Positions 15,001-25,960 of a stretch of DNA of 64,000 nt are shown piece after piece; positions within the stretch are counted from its first letter, which is position 1; the number at the start of each line of letters is the position of its first letter. Made by a program: the position numbers and the translations under genes. The notes under the pieces were generated by a model, which worked only from the letters and a program-made list of their open reading frames with translations, was not told the origin of the DNA and made no database searches. Source of the stretch: Argopecten irradians (lineage: Eukaryota; Mollusca; Bivalvia; Pectinida; Pectinidae); NCBI RefSeq assembly GCF_041381155.1, contig NC_091140.1, positions 23,898,864 through 23,962,863 on the forward strand, written 5' to 3'.

Positions 15001-15389
15001 GAAATGTTTGGTATTAACTGATTCATCAATTAATAAATTCGTTTATTGATAATGACAGTTAATTATGAAACATTAGTAAAAGGATTTAATTTCATTAAAT
15101 ATAAGTACGTAAATATAAGTTCATAAGTCATATGCATCCCGCATAACATTTTACCTTTAATATTCTTACCGTTTTTGACACATTGTAATTATCTATGTAA
15201 GTCATTTTTTTCACAATAGTAGTATCTAAAACTCTGGTTCCAAACAGGTTGCACAGATTTATTTTCCTGGTACTTAATGTATTTTTCTGCAGAAATCTAC
15301 ATCAGTATCTGACCGTGATAACTTACCAATATTCCATGGCCGTTGGTGATCAGTGTCAATACCAAAATTAAGCACCACATACATTCCAT
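1..15389 (-). CDS. PDGF/VEGF-family secreted growth factor (PVF-like), 3' end outside window
   Basis: Secreted cystine-knot ligand expected to bind PVR/VEGFR-type receptor tyrosine kinases. Coding exons read on the minus strand: 15389-15327, 4882-4777, 4502-4455, 2814-2627, 286-1. Junction phases agree (0, 1, 1, 0) and all introns are GT-AG. Exon 1 starts MECMWCLILVLTLITNGHG, a signal peptide; an upstream in-frame Met lies near 15491, so the start is not certain. Exon 2 has two N-glycosylation sequons (NGS, NIT). Exon 4 carries the family signature WPPCTRTMKCGGCC preceded by DPCTPR. Exon 5 holds the end of the knot (ECEPRC) and then CKCVC...FDETRCQCRC, the Cys-rich CxCxC type seen in VEGF-C/D and Balbiani-ring-like tails. 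The first intron is 10.4 kb. The stop codon lies left of base 1. Assignment to PDGF/VEGF is firm; orthology to one vertebrate member is not claimed. Confidence 0.88.
968..1540. mobile_element. Foldback/MITE-like element with ~150-bp inverted arms
   Basis: Sequence from about 968 to 1125 (with CACTGCTATATCAAAACGTGG and GGTCATCTCCGATTC near 1069-1115) reappears as its reverse complement at about 1393-1540, separated by roughly 270 bp of unique sequence. The arms differ by scattered substitutions, so the element is not fresh. No ORF of note is inside. It lies in the intron between the last two visible exons of the PVF-like gene. Exact ends and target duplication could not be fixed. Confidence 0.75.
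2403..2436. repeat. ATTG/ATTC tetranucleotide microsatellite
   Basis: Short run of GATT units followed by CATT units. A simple repeat of this type often ends a retroposon copy, but no LINE body was recognised in the sequence just before it. Intronic in the PVF-like gene. Confidence 0.6.
3134..4255. repeat. 31-bp minisatellite, about 36 copies
   Basis: Tandem array of a 31-bp unit, GTATGTACATTTTTGTCC followed by CCTGTACAGTAGT. Units vary mainly at the central CCCC (CCCC, CTTC, CACC, CTCT), and a few are shortened, mostly near 3400-3440 and 3770-3860. Each unit contains two TGTACA-type palindromic hexamers able to pair with each other. Because 31 is not a multiple of 3 and the unit lacks stops, all minus-strand frames stay open for long stretches; these are not genes. 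The array fills much of the 1.64-kb intron between exons 2814-2627 and 4502-4455 of the PVF-like gene. Confidence 0.95.
4883..8590. other. Intron sequence, no gene seen
   Basis: First part of the 10.4-kb first intron of the PVF-like gene. AT-rich, with only short open frames that lack domains, codon bias or splice support. It contains a 25-base G run at 7625-7649 and no other recognised element. Confidence 0.5.
7625..7649 (+). repeat. Poly-G tract (25 G)
   Basis: Uninterrupted G run in intron 1 of the PVF-like gene. Runs this long can form G-quadruplex and are prone to length change and to sequencing error, so the exact length is uncertain. Confidence 0.85.
8600..9641. mobile_element. G/C-tract-rich element with inverted ends and internal ~120-bp tandem units
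   Basis: Left end CAGGGGCGTAGGAAGC matches the reverse complement of the right end (CAGTGGTGTAGGAAGA). The element is flanked by CCTTA on both sides (8595-8599 and 9642-9646; up to CCTTACA if the ends are drawn inward), which looks like a target duplication. Inside, three related units start near 9098, 9214 and 9350, each with AGCCATTC(T/A)AAATCG and later GGCGCTC. Runs of G and C sit near both ends. No transposase is encoded. Superfamily is unclear. It lies in intron 1 of the PVF-like gene. Confidence 0.65.
10889..11095 (+). mobile_element. tRNA-derived SINE with conserved core
   Basis: Starts GGTCGCGGTGGCCCAGTAG, an A-box-like tRNA head; a B-box-like stretch (GAGCTATGAATCCC) follows near 10961. 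Then come GGTGGTTTATCTTCGGGTAC and TCCTACTTTCCTCC, which resemble the conserved central domain of mollusc SINEs, and the tail TTAATAGGACAATAAATC. Family assignment is from memory of related bivalve repeats. It sits in intron 1 of the PVF-like gene just left of the 1.79-kb duplication. Confidence 0.75.
11203..14788. repeat. 1.79-kb tandem duplication (two copies)
   Basis: Copy 1 is about 11203-12997 and copy 2 about 13005-14788, offset 1787 bp at 12341/14128. They are almost identical apart from point changes, small indels and a longer TA run in copy 2 (13978-13998). A degenerate start of a third copy follows at about 14828-14890 (CTTCTGATTACATTGT). Each copy holds the same 69-codon open frame (12341-12550, 14128-14337), which has no recognised domain and is probably incidental. 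No transposase or terminal inverted repeat was found. Lies in intron 1 of the PVF-like gene. Confidence 0.92.
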
Positions 15390-15707
15390 CTTCAACACGT
15401 TTCGGTACTTCACAAGAGAAAATATATTTTGCCAAAACCTGGCAGCATCTCCGGATTTTATCACATTGCTAATTAGGTATGCACATGTCAAGGGTCAAAT
15501 GCTAGTGCGCGACTAACCGAGTTTGCGCAAGACCACTTGAATTAGCATCATTTGAACGTTTGAAAGGCTCGCTATTCTAATCGGACTAACAAGCGTTTAC
15601 TTAACGATGACGCTTAATTTCTTGTGGAGAAAACGCGTACTCCGCAATCAATCCACATCCAATCATGACATCTTTGCTTTGATTTGAGTATCGTATCTTT
15701 TGTGGAT
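15390..15707. promoter_or_regulatory. Putative bidirectional promoter between PVF-like gene and MED16
   Basis: Only 318 bp separate the minus-strand start codon at 15389-15387 from the MED16 start codon at 15708-15710, so both 5' UTRs and the core promoter(s) must lie here unless upstream noncoding exons exist. No obvious TATA box was identified. The shared region is inferred from gene positions, not from recognised factor sites. Confidence 0.55.
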
Positions 15708-18700
15708 ATGGAGGTTTTATATAGCATCGACGTTGAAACCGACAATACTCAGAAAGAATGGTTGACAGAAGACAAGATTTGTTGCTGTCTGTCATGCCAG
15801 AATTTGATGTGCATTTGTAAACAAAGCACAAGCAAGTCAGAAAAGGATGCTGCCGGGTAAGAGTTGATAAATAACTGTGGTTACTGTAATTCTGTTCACG
15901 TGAATATCATTTGAGATTACTAAAAAACCTTCCAAAAATATGCATTCCGAGTAAAATTAAATGGAAGGGAGATAACTCTTATATGGTAAGGATAGGGAGC
16001 AAACAAGATATGGGATGTATGAATATGATGTATCTATTAGGCTTATTACGGTTAAATGTGATATTTTTGTACGTTTATGAAATCGATAAGTATAAAGTAA
16101 TATTTCATTTTGTAACATACAATAGTGTTCTTTAAATTTTCTTTAAATTTCTTACATGTTTTACAAACAAGTGTTCATTAAACCATAAATTCAATACATT
16201 GTTCAGCTGTAGGTGGACTGATTTATCCAAAATTTTGTTTTTCAGAAAGTTTAATACCATATATGAAGTAATTATTTTTGACCTTGACAAGCCATGGGAG
16301 TTTTTCACTGTAATGACAAGTACAGTGTCCATAACTGGGATGACATGGGACAGGACAGGGACACGCCTTCTTATTGCCGACATGGATGGTCAGTGTCAGG
16401 TGTGGCAGATGGAGGTAAATACATATAGTAATAGAGAAGTAAAGTCAAGGTTCTTCTTCTTTACCTGGTAGTTGAACATTTAATTAGTAGAGCATTTAAC
16501 TAGTGTTTGAAGGTCCACAGTTCAAGCCCAAGTATGGCTTTGCAGGTTTCCAGTCTTACTGCATTTGGTATCTATGACTAAACTTTATTTCAAGTTAGGT
16601 GAATGCTAGGCAAGGGATACCCACACCTTCGTTATATGTTGAGTCTCTGGTGTGGAAACTAATAAAGGGACGGGAAGAGTGTGGTGACACTAGATCAAGC
16701 TGTTGACCATGTACATAGCTCATGGTATAGTGTACAGAGGTCCCTTGTTTGAGCATCCAGCTATATATAGCTAGTGTTCTGAGGGTCTTAAAGGCCAACT
16801 ACCTTTCCCATATGGCTTTTTATTTTTAAAATGGGAATGTAAAACAAGATCGATAATTTTGTAGAGTTGCAAAAGTTATCAGCTTACAGTTAATACTACA
16901 TTTATCATCACCTTCTGAACGATTTGATTACAATAAATAAAATGTTTATTTTCATAAAGTGGGTCGTATTATGTTTCCCGCCGTCATCCTAAATACCGTG
17001 CTGTAGTTGATTATCATTGCGCCAGAAGGCAAAACAGCGAATTGACTCTCCAATGTTTTCATATATTACGCAGGAAATCTTGCATATGTTTGGTGTCGTA
17101 ACCTTATATTAGGTCATCGGTATGCATTTTCTGATGTTATTAATGTTTTTTAAGAAACCTTTATATTTTGCTCCAGAATGGTAATGGGCCTTTAAGTTTA
17201 AATCCCGGTCCGACTGTATATTTTCCATGTCCTGCTATATTAGTATGCATTTCATTGTTGGCGTTTGTTGCTCTTGTCCAGTTTTGAATTTAACAAAATC
17301 TTTGATAATATCTTTTTCTTTGATACATGTACAATTCAATTTATATTTGGCAGGATTTCTTTATCAACCGATGGAGGTTACTTGGAAGTTCATCAATTCC
17401 TGGAGAAGAGATTCTGGCCATGGCATGGTTTCATACAGGAGTACAGGTATATAGAGTAGTTCAGAGTAACATAGCATGCAGTTTACATTTACCTACCCAG
17501 TACTTATACTAAATGTAAACAGGAATGTTTGTTGGATTATCTCAGGACTTCTAAAAAGGAATCACAAACAGATGTTAATTGTACATTGTGAGTACAAGTA
17601 TTTCAATTTTCACTCCATTCAGCCCTTGCTGAAAGTATAGGTATACATAAAACTTTTTTTTTTCATATTTGTCATTATGGTCAACCTTCAGTTCTTGGTC
17701 CTGTAGTTGATAATTATGACCTTTCTTTGATAACAATTATTTAATTTTGTCATTGATATATATGTGTGTTCAAATTATTTTTAAACAGATTAATTTTAAT
17801 CCTGAGAAAAGAGATGCTGTAACTTACACTGAGAAGTTCCTACGCTCCAAGTTCACACCAACTCTGACTCATTTTGGAGGCCAGCCTTTGGATGGTTGGT
17901 TAGCAGTCACAGCATCAGGATTGGTATGTAGTGGTTCATCTGCAGATAACACTGGTTGATTATAAGTAATAGGTAACTCATACTTCCATATATTACAAAA
18001 CTTTTGAGAAGAGTGAACCCTAGTTACTTCTTCACAATGAAGAAATTTTCATTACATCTTTAAATGTGAATCACTCACTGAAAGGAAATCGAGAAAATTA
18101 TGAATGTAAAAATATCATAAGATATATTAATGGATTTATAATTCAGACACTACTGACCTCTTTATTTCAATGATTGGATCCTGAATTCTATATCCCTAAT
18201 TTCATGTTTGAATGGGCTTATTGTATGGTCGACTTGGTCAACATTTAGCCCCTCACTTTCCTTTCTTACAATAAAAATCCTGGTTCTAATTATTCTGTTT
18301 GGGTTCCCAGATCAGCGTGGGAGTAATTAACCAGCAAGATCAAAGTATCATGACAGCAAAGGCCAGTCTGGGAGGGAGTCACCTGCGTCTGAGTCTAGCG
18401 ACCATCGCTCACACTGGCACAGGCGAGGTAATGGTGGCCACAGCAGATGGCCAGCTTACTTCTACCATACAGTGCTTCTTAGTGACCGTACGCGTCACAC
18501 AGAATGCAGTTAAAGTCACTGCCAAGGCCAGCTCCAGTCTGTACATGAAGAGTCAGATGGAATATGGCAGCCAAGATAGCCAGAAGATGATGATCTCTCA
18601 CATTCAGTTCCTCAATGCGGAGAGCAGTGACACTCTGATTCTTTGTTGTGGCAGTCAGGGGTACAGCTGTCTAGAGATTTGGCAGCTTATTGACCAGCAC

Positions 18701-21700
18701 ATCCCTCTCAACAAACTCTTCCAGATGAGTTCTGATACGGCTTACAAGATCCCTAAATGGATGCACAAGGCTACCATCCCACATGCGTCCTATCTGTCAG
18801 CCATCGCTGGACCAACACTGCCCATGAGTAAGACCTTTATGGAGACTGGCTTCTCCCCGTACATCGCTGTTGCTTACCGAGACAGCACCATCAAACTCAT
18901 CCATCGCTACACACATCAGGTTATACAGACATACTTTGATGCTCTCGGTGCTGCCAATCAATGTGTAAGCCCCTCCAAACGACAGAAACTGACGATTCAT
19001 GCCTCAAACTTGATTCAGACATTAAGTGGGTGTGGTCTGGTGGCAATGCATGATGGAAAGGTGTCTGTGTTGCGAGTATACAATATGCGTGATGGACTGA
19101 TGGCGATGAACCCATCGTACGTATGCCTGTTGCTGGAGTATGCAATGGTTACTGGTCAGGATTGGTGGGATGCCATGCTTGCTGTGAAGCAAAGTACGTC
19201 TAAATTGTCATTTTGTAAAGTACCATGAAAGCTGGTTATTTTCTTGAGGTTGATATGTTATAGTCCAAATTGCGAAAATTTCAACCCACGAAAATAAATA
19301 TTGTAATATTGTACTGTATTTAGCAAATATTTATTTGTTCTATGTATGAAGTATATTAGATAACTCATCTAAAAAGCATACGCTATATGTTATAAGCATT
19401 GCTAACACCAAACATATTTATATATTTCTATATGTAAAATAAAATTTATTATAAAACAAAAAGTATAAGCTATATATGTTATAAGCATTGCTAACACCAA
19501 ACATTTTTATATATTTCTATATGTAAAATGAAATTAATTATAAAAAGCCTGATGAGAGAATGTAGCTGTATAAGAAGAAATCAGTATTGTTAAAGACTGC
19601 TGATTTAAATATCTAAAACAACAATAGTCCTACCTGTTCATCACATCAATCTTTGTTGTATTCTGTAAGCAGCCTGAAGAATTTTGTAGAAATGTTGTTT
19701 TCGATTGTTTTCGACATTTTGAAACAAACATCCACAACAATATCTCCATCTTATATTACAGACACCATTGATGGAATCAGCCAGAAATTAACAGAGAACT
19801 ATTTCAAACAAACCTACTCCATGCAAGACGTGGTCAGCATTCGCCTTGTTGCCCTCAAGGTGGCGCTGTATAGTAGTGCCAACAACGGCCACCAGAGGGC
19901 CATGGACTACCATGCTCGTCTGGTATTACAGTCTATCACAGCTTTGTTCAGGGGATTACTGAGACCTAAGTCCGCAAACCAGACAGAAAAGGTAAAATTG
20001 GTTTTCTGTTTCAACAATCCATTACCTACTGTAAACCAACTTTCTTTGGAGTGTGATTTACTTTCACACATTTTGCGATCCATGTAAATTTGTGAAAGAT
20101 TATCTTTGCTAACTGACATCTACCTCAATTAAATTGAGAGGAATTTCCATTTTATTTTTAAATAAAACAATCGTTGATCTTAGCAAATTTGTTTTGAAAT
20201 GCTAATTTAGCAGCCACGAAAGAAAGTTGGTTTTAAGGAAGCGCTATTGAGGAAATGATCCTCTGGGTTTCAAGTTTGGAACTATGTTATGTAGTTGCTG
20301 TTTATATTACTGTGCAGTAGATTTGTCATTTTTAGCTCTGGCTCTGGCTAGAAGGGTTGTTGAGCTTATGTCATGGCACGGCGTCCGTCGTCCGTCCGTC
20401 TGTCCGTCAACACTTACTTTTAATCGCTACTAGTCATAGAGCTGTGCATAGAATGTAACCAGTCTGTCCGTCAACACTTACTTTTAATCGCTACTAGTCA
20501 TAGAGCTGTGCATGGAATGTAACCAAATTTGGCCAGAAACATCTTTGAGGGAAGGGGAACAGAGTTTCTATAAGTTTTTGCTTTGACCCTCCCCTCCCCC
20601 CACCCTGAGGTATGAGGGGCAGGGCCCAATAGGGGAAAAGAGGTAAATCCTTTAAATTGCTACTAGTCATAGAATTCTGCATGGGATGTAACCAAAATTG
20701 GCCAGAAACATCCTTGGGGGGGGGGGGGGGGAGGGGAACAGAGTTTGTATAAATATTGGCTTTGACCCCCCCAAGGACAGTAGGGGCAGGGCCCAATAGA
20801 GGAAATCGAGGTAAATCCTTTAAATCCCTACTAGTCATAGAGTATTGAATGGTATGTAACCGAATTCGGCCAGAAATATCCGTGAGGGAAGGGGAACAGA
20901 GTTTGTATAACTTTTGGCTCTGACTCCTCCGGAGGCAGAAGGGGCAGGGCCCAATAGGGGAAATAGAGGTAAATCATTTAAATCGCTATACTACTTATCA
21001 TAGAGTTCTGCATGGAATGTAACCAAATTTGGCCAGAAACATCATTTTGGGAAGGGGAACATAGTTTGTATACATTTTGGCTCTCCCCCTGGGGGCAGGA
21101 GGGGCGGGGGGAAATAGAGGTAAAGCCTTTAAATAGCTACTAATCATAGAGTTCTGCATGAAATTCAACCAGAGTTTGTATAAATTTTGGCTCTGACCCC
21201 CTGGAGCAGAAAGAATTGGTCTCAATAGGGAAATTAGATGTAAATTGTTAAATTCCTTCAGAAAAGAAACAATGATCCTGTATTCAGAACATTACTTGGC
21301 ATTACAATAACCAGGTGAGCGATACTGGCCTGCTTGTTCTACAAGTACTTTGACTTTAAATTACATCAGTTTATAATCAGGTTTGTCTTAAATCATGAAC
21401 ATATATTTCCATGTACATGTAATCATATTTCATGTTCGAATTTTTCAGAATAATCATTATTGAGAAAAATGTATTGTGTCGAAAGAGACTTACTGCGAAT
21501 ATTAATTTGTTATGAAATGGTGAATAAATGTCTCGTTATTTGCTCTATAGACACCTGCTGAGAAGCTAGGAGCCCTATGTAAAACAACTGATGGAAACCT
21601 GGAGAATATTTTACTCAATCTGGAAATTGAGGATTTCTTGATTGATTCCAGAAAAAGAGAAAAGTCACAAGGATCTGGAGAAAGTGAGTCTAGTTAAATT

Positions 21701-22910
21701 ACTGTTCAATTTGGAAGTTTCCTGAAATTTTCAACAATATTCCACCATTTCAAATTACCCATATTGCGGATATAAGAAATCACATTATTCTAAAAACATT
21801 TGATTTGGTATGTACATACTCTTTATGTAAATGTCTCAAATTGGAAAAAAAACTTAGCAATTTTATCATGATAAAATACATGTAATGGTTGTATTTGTTA
21901 TCTAAAGTTTCATTTGGTGTGGTCATGTTACATGTATATTTAAAAAGTTAATTTACAAGTTAGAAAAATAATCATCTGCACTGTTATGCTGCTCCTGTGA
22001 AATATTAACATCAAACCATTCCTGTTGTGTTTCAAATGTTTGATACAATTACTGCAACTGTTTCTGCTCTTGAGTTTCAAGTTCACATTATATTTAGATA
22101 TTTTTCCCTTCCCTTTTGTGTTATATATCTATTGTAAATTATAATGTATTGAAATGTCTCCTCTGTTGTGTACGTTCTACATTAGACACATTAGAATTGT
22201 CTCCCCTCTATGTTACAGATGCCCTTCAGTCCTTGCAGCCATTGATACAGTGGGTAGCCGACTTCACACTACATTTACTTGCCACAATCCCTATGTACCA
22301 GTCATACTCCAGTTTCCCAGGATCTTCACTTCTCACCGACCGCAGCTTACTTAACACCCTGCGTGAACTTCTGGTCATTGTTCGTGTGTGGGGGATCATT
22401 AGTCCTTCCTGTCTGCCTGTGTTTACAACGTCAAGTACAGACTGTCTTGCTCACCTGTTCAAGGTAGTGACCAAAGCCTGGCAGTGCTGTAAGGAGGGTG
22501 GGGGTGTGGAATGTGATGAAGCTCTTCTCGACGAATGTTGTTTACTACCGAGTAAAATCGTAATTCCCAGTATGAACCAGAGTTTTCGATTGGACGATTC
22601 TGGTTACAGTATCTTTACTCAGCAGGGCTCTCAAATGTTCACTTTGGGAGAGGAACCAGAGTTTATGTATAACAGAAAGAAACTGAAATTTCCGTTCCTG
22701 TCTGATGTGCTGACTGAGAGCCAGCAGAATCATGATATCATCAGACAAGTTCATCTTGGTGCTCGTCCCTCCGACGCTGTACGAAGGTGTACAAGGTGTG
22801 GAGGTTATTCTCTTATAAAAAGTCTCGGCAAATCTCCAATTATGAAGTCATGGGAAGCTCGATGGAGAAAGAACTGTTTGTGTGGGGGACTATGGAAAGT
22901 AGAGAAGTGA
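15708..22910 (+). CDS. MED16: Mediator of RNA polymerase II transcription subunit 16
   Basis: Tail-module subunit of Mediator, linking activators to RNA polymerase II in the nucleus. Coding exons: 15708-15856, 16246-16414, 17354-17446, 17789-17923, 18311-19193, 19762-19991, 21551-21683, 22219-22910. They sum to 2484 nt (827 aa plus stop), close to the 877 aa of the human protein, and every junction keeps frame with GT-AG introns. Diagnostic blocks: [12 protein letters not shown] near residue 25, [20 protein letters not shown] (WD-type blade), [51 protein letters not shown], and a Cys-rich C-terminus, [12 protein letters not shown]...[10 protein letters not shown], matching the metal-binding-like end of vertebrate MED16. 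The N-terminal half is a WD40 propeller. A 1-kb minisatellite-cored repeat lies in the intron 19992-21550. Confidence 0.95.
16467..16560 (+). mobile_element. Degenerate tRNA-like SINE fragment
   Basis: TAGTAGAGCATTTAACTAG followed by CAGTTCAAGCCC resembles an anticodon-arm region and B box of a tRNA-derived repeat, followed by a non-tRNA body. The A box is degraded, so it is not called a tRNA gene. Intronic in MED16. Confidence 0.4.
19370..19555 (+). repeat. Two-copy ~92-bp tandem repeat
   Basis: The block containing ATGTTATAAGCATTGCTAAC and TATATTTCTATATGTAAAAT occurs twice in tandem with few changes. It is intronic, between MED16 exons 18311-19193 and 19762-19991. Confidence 0.8.
20328..21340 (+). 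mobile_element. Minisatellite-cored dispersed element (GAGCTTATG / CCGTC class)
   Basis: Starts TTTTTAGCTCTGG with a decayed hairpin, then GCGTCCGTCGTCCGTCCGTC, then about five tandem units of about 160 bp (each with CTACTAGTCATAGAG and TGTAACCAAATTTGGCCAG), then the 3' end CCAGGTGAGCGATACTGGCC plus TGCTTGTT. No protein is encoded. The architecture resembles the pearl elements described in bivalves. It sits in the intron between MED16 exons ending 19991 and starting 21551. Confidence 0.75.
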
Positions 22911-23475
22911 TAAATCACTATATTTTGTTAATAACCATGGTTATAGTGCCACACATCCTTGAAATTCCAGGAGTTACTATCACTGTTGTTATATCCACCC
23001 CTGTACTTTCACATTGTAAAACTGGAGGCAACATAAGACAAAAGTAATTTGATTATTTGGTGTGCATCAAAGAAATTGCGAAACTGTACACTGTGGTTGA
23101 CTGTGTTACTTTAAAGTTGGACATCACTCTCTGTAATCTTCCAAGGAAGTCTCTGTAGGCCTCTGATTGATCAATTTTTTTCTCCAACACTGCCAGTTTT
23201 ACTATATGAGATAGTCCACTGGTGGATATAACGTCAGTGATCGTAACCCCTTAAGCATCAAGGAGGAGTGCCATGTTGATATAGAATTTTTTTCCTAAAT
23301 AAGCATACATGAACAAAAGCTATCAAATGTTTTGATATTCATATATCATTTGATCTTTCTGTTGATCATTATTCAATTGGTACAATTTTAACACTGTACA
23401 GCAGATTTGAAATCTGGACATCATACAGCTGGTTCAAATTATTGTAATGTGAAAAATAAAACAATTAAAATTGTC
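22911..23475 (+). terminator. MED16 3' UTR and polyadenylation signal
   Basis: AATAAA at 23455-23460 lies about 545 bp after the MED16 stop codon and is followed by a GT-rich stretch (TGATTGTTGTTGG) near 23478-23490, the usual arrangement for cleavage and polyadenylation. Actual transcript end is inferred. Confidence 0.6.
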
Positions 23476-25960
23476 AGTGATTGTTGTTGGTCTTATTACT
23501 TACAAGGTGCCTATGGAGTGGTAATTATTTTATTCTATTGATATAAAGTTGTACTTAAAATCCATTCCTAAGCCTAATTTAATACTGTGTTCACAATCTG
23601 GTGTTGTGTGTAAGCAAGGGTTCTAACTCTGTTGATACGACTGAAGCTCAGCCAGGGATCTTACAATATTCAATGATATTCATACACCAAGTTTATTCAG
23701 AATCATTCACATTGCCTGCAGTAATAATGTTCATACAGGAAAACTTTGTAGAAAATTGGTTATGATATTATAAAACAGGTCGCAATCAGTCTATGGCTGA
23801 GAGGTGACTTAAGACAGAAAACAGGAGCCAGAAATAAACATATTTTACTTAAATTTATTGAGCACGTTTTAAAAATACAAATGAGTAATTGCTTATAAAA
23901 ATGAAAATAATAGATACAATTCAACGATTCATCAGTGTCTCTTTTCTCTAAAAAAATAAATGTTGATCTTTAAAAAGTATTAAGTTTGTGATTTAAAACA
24001 AACCTTTTATGATACAATGATTGTCCAAATATAAATGAAACTGTCATGATTTTGCTAGCAACCCTGTTATTTATAAACAATTATCTCTCATCAATGAAAT
24101 TATTAAAAATGCTTGGATGAAATAAATAAAATATAATCTACCTAAACAGTAACGCATCAAAATATTTCAAATTAAAAATCTGACAAATGAGTGTCTGTCA
24201 TGTGCCCCTGAAAGGTCTCTAAACTCAACATATACATACAGAGAACCATGGCAATCTTTCTTTATACATTGTGCACTGTATTAAAATTACGAGAGCAATA
24301 TCTTCAATTCATCTTCCAAATGGTAATAACAAACTTTAAATTCAAGTTAGCTGCCATGTTGGCTCGAAGGAAAATGAATGACCTAAATTAAAACTTAGAC
24401 TGACACTGACCACGACGAAGACTGAGATGCCACGAATAGTTCCTGAAGGACAGTATGAATTTCAATTAATTTACCACGACTAACTTTGAGTACCAGTATT
24501 GATGACATGTTAATATGGAAATGGAAACTGTACCTCAAAGGGTTATTGAAATATAAAATAAACATAAAAACATTTTTAATTTGGTAGAAACTGCTTAAAG
24601 ATGCTCCACCGCTGACAGAGCATAAATGATATTCATCATTTGAACAATAATTGGTGTTTAATTTTGTATATATATGTCTAATTAACACAAAAGATAATAT
24701 AAAATAATTTATTTTGCCTTTGGTGCATGTGCAATCAGTACTTCATTCCATATAGGATATAGTGCCACGGATTTTTTTCGGGATGCAATTAATTATTTTT
24801 CATACTTTTAATTTGAATTAAAATTAGAAGCTCAAACTTTTCAATGGTGGTAATGGTGTAAAGTAAGTAACTTTTGTAACTGAAGAAAAATACTAAATCA
24901 TCTGCTCCTGTTTTAGATAGTGGAAAAATACCATTTGTCAGCGGAGGAGCATCTTTAAATATTTGTGTATTAAATACCAAACATTTGAGGATGGAAAATC
25001 ACATAACTGCAAATTACCTTCTTATATCAATGACAAAGCCTGGAAATTTACATGGACAGTAAGTTTTTGAAGGCATTGATATCAATAGAAGTAATACAAT
25101 CATTCTCATTGAGGAAACTAATTTTTTTTTTTATATCTGACAACAATTCTTATGTCATTGACAAATGAATGCCTGCACCACCTGATAACTGCATGATCAT
25201 GGAAATGCATGATGGTAAAACTAACCATTGAAGGGGAAAATATTATAATACATAATATGAAAATCAAACTAAATCATTCTACTATTTTTGCATGAAAATT
25301 TCAAAAGCGGTTGACATCACAGAATTTCACACATAACCTAAACTGCACAACAGGTTTTACCTGGCATGTACAAATGATCGACTCAATCAAAAATATAACA
25401 GTGAGGTCTCTAAATGAAGTAGTTTAAAATAGCAATAATAAAATAATAATGAAATTCATAATACTGAGAGTAGTCAAAAGAAAAATTTCCTTTGTGAAAG
25501 AAACCTGTAAACTATCAAAACATATGACAACAGGTGGTATATATACAGATGTAGCTGTAAATTTTCAAAGGTGGGAACATTGTATAACAATTCAGCACTA
25601 TATTTTAATGTAGCACCATTGTCATATAAAAATTAAAAAAACATGTAATCAATAATTAGAGCCCTATTGTCAGTAACTTTCATGTATAAACTTAAACAAA
25701 AGTACATAAAAATCCAGCTGCCATGGTAACAAAAACTAAAATGTTTTTCCTGAATCTCAACATCCAAACTTGATAAAAGACTGCGAGTCCACATTCAGTC
25801 TGCAGTCATCGCATGACTTCAAAATCTTTCCCTTGAATTCCTATATGTTTGGACCACTAATATTGATGGTTTCTCCAGAACTTTCAGAACCCAGAACTAG
25901 AATGTGATAATAATTTGTCCGATGCAGTAGTACACAATTTGATCTTTGTTTGTGCAGACA
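23476..25960. other. Tail-to-tail intergenic region, probably with the N4BP2 3' UTR
   Basis: Between the MED16 polyadenylation site and the N4BP2 stop codon. No coding exon was found on either strand. TTTATT at 23854-23859 is AATAAA on the minus strand and is the most distal candidate polyadenylation signal for N4BP2; nearer candidates exist. One MITE (24595-24958) is inside, so it may be transcribed as part of the 3' UTR. Confidence 0.4.
24595..24958 (-). mobile_element. MITE copy A (TIR AAGATGCTCCACCGCTGACA)
   Basis: Inverted ends AAAGATGCTCCACCGCTGAC and its complement, bounded by TTAA on both sides (24595-24598, 24955-24958). A second copy at 59103-59434 lies in the opposite orientation and is closely similar over its length. 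TTAA boundaries fit a piggyBac- or Kolobok-like target, but a TA duplication with a longer inverted repeat fits equally. No coding capacity. Confidence 0.88.

Noticed and set aside
16467..16560. Functional tRNA gene
   Set aside because: Only a B-box-like and part of an anticodon-arm-like stretch remain; the acceptor stem and A box do not pair.
18797..19145. Minus-strand ORFs overlapping the MED16 exon
   Set aside because: Shadow frames of a strongly supported exon on the other strand.
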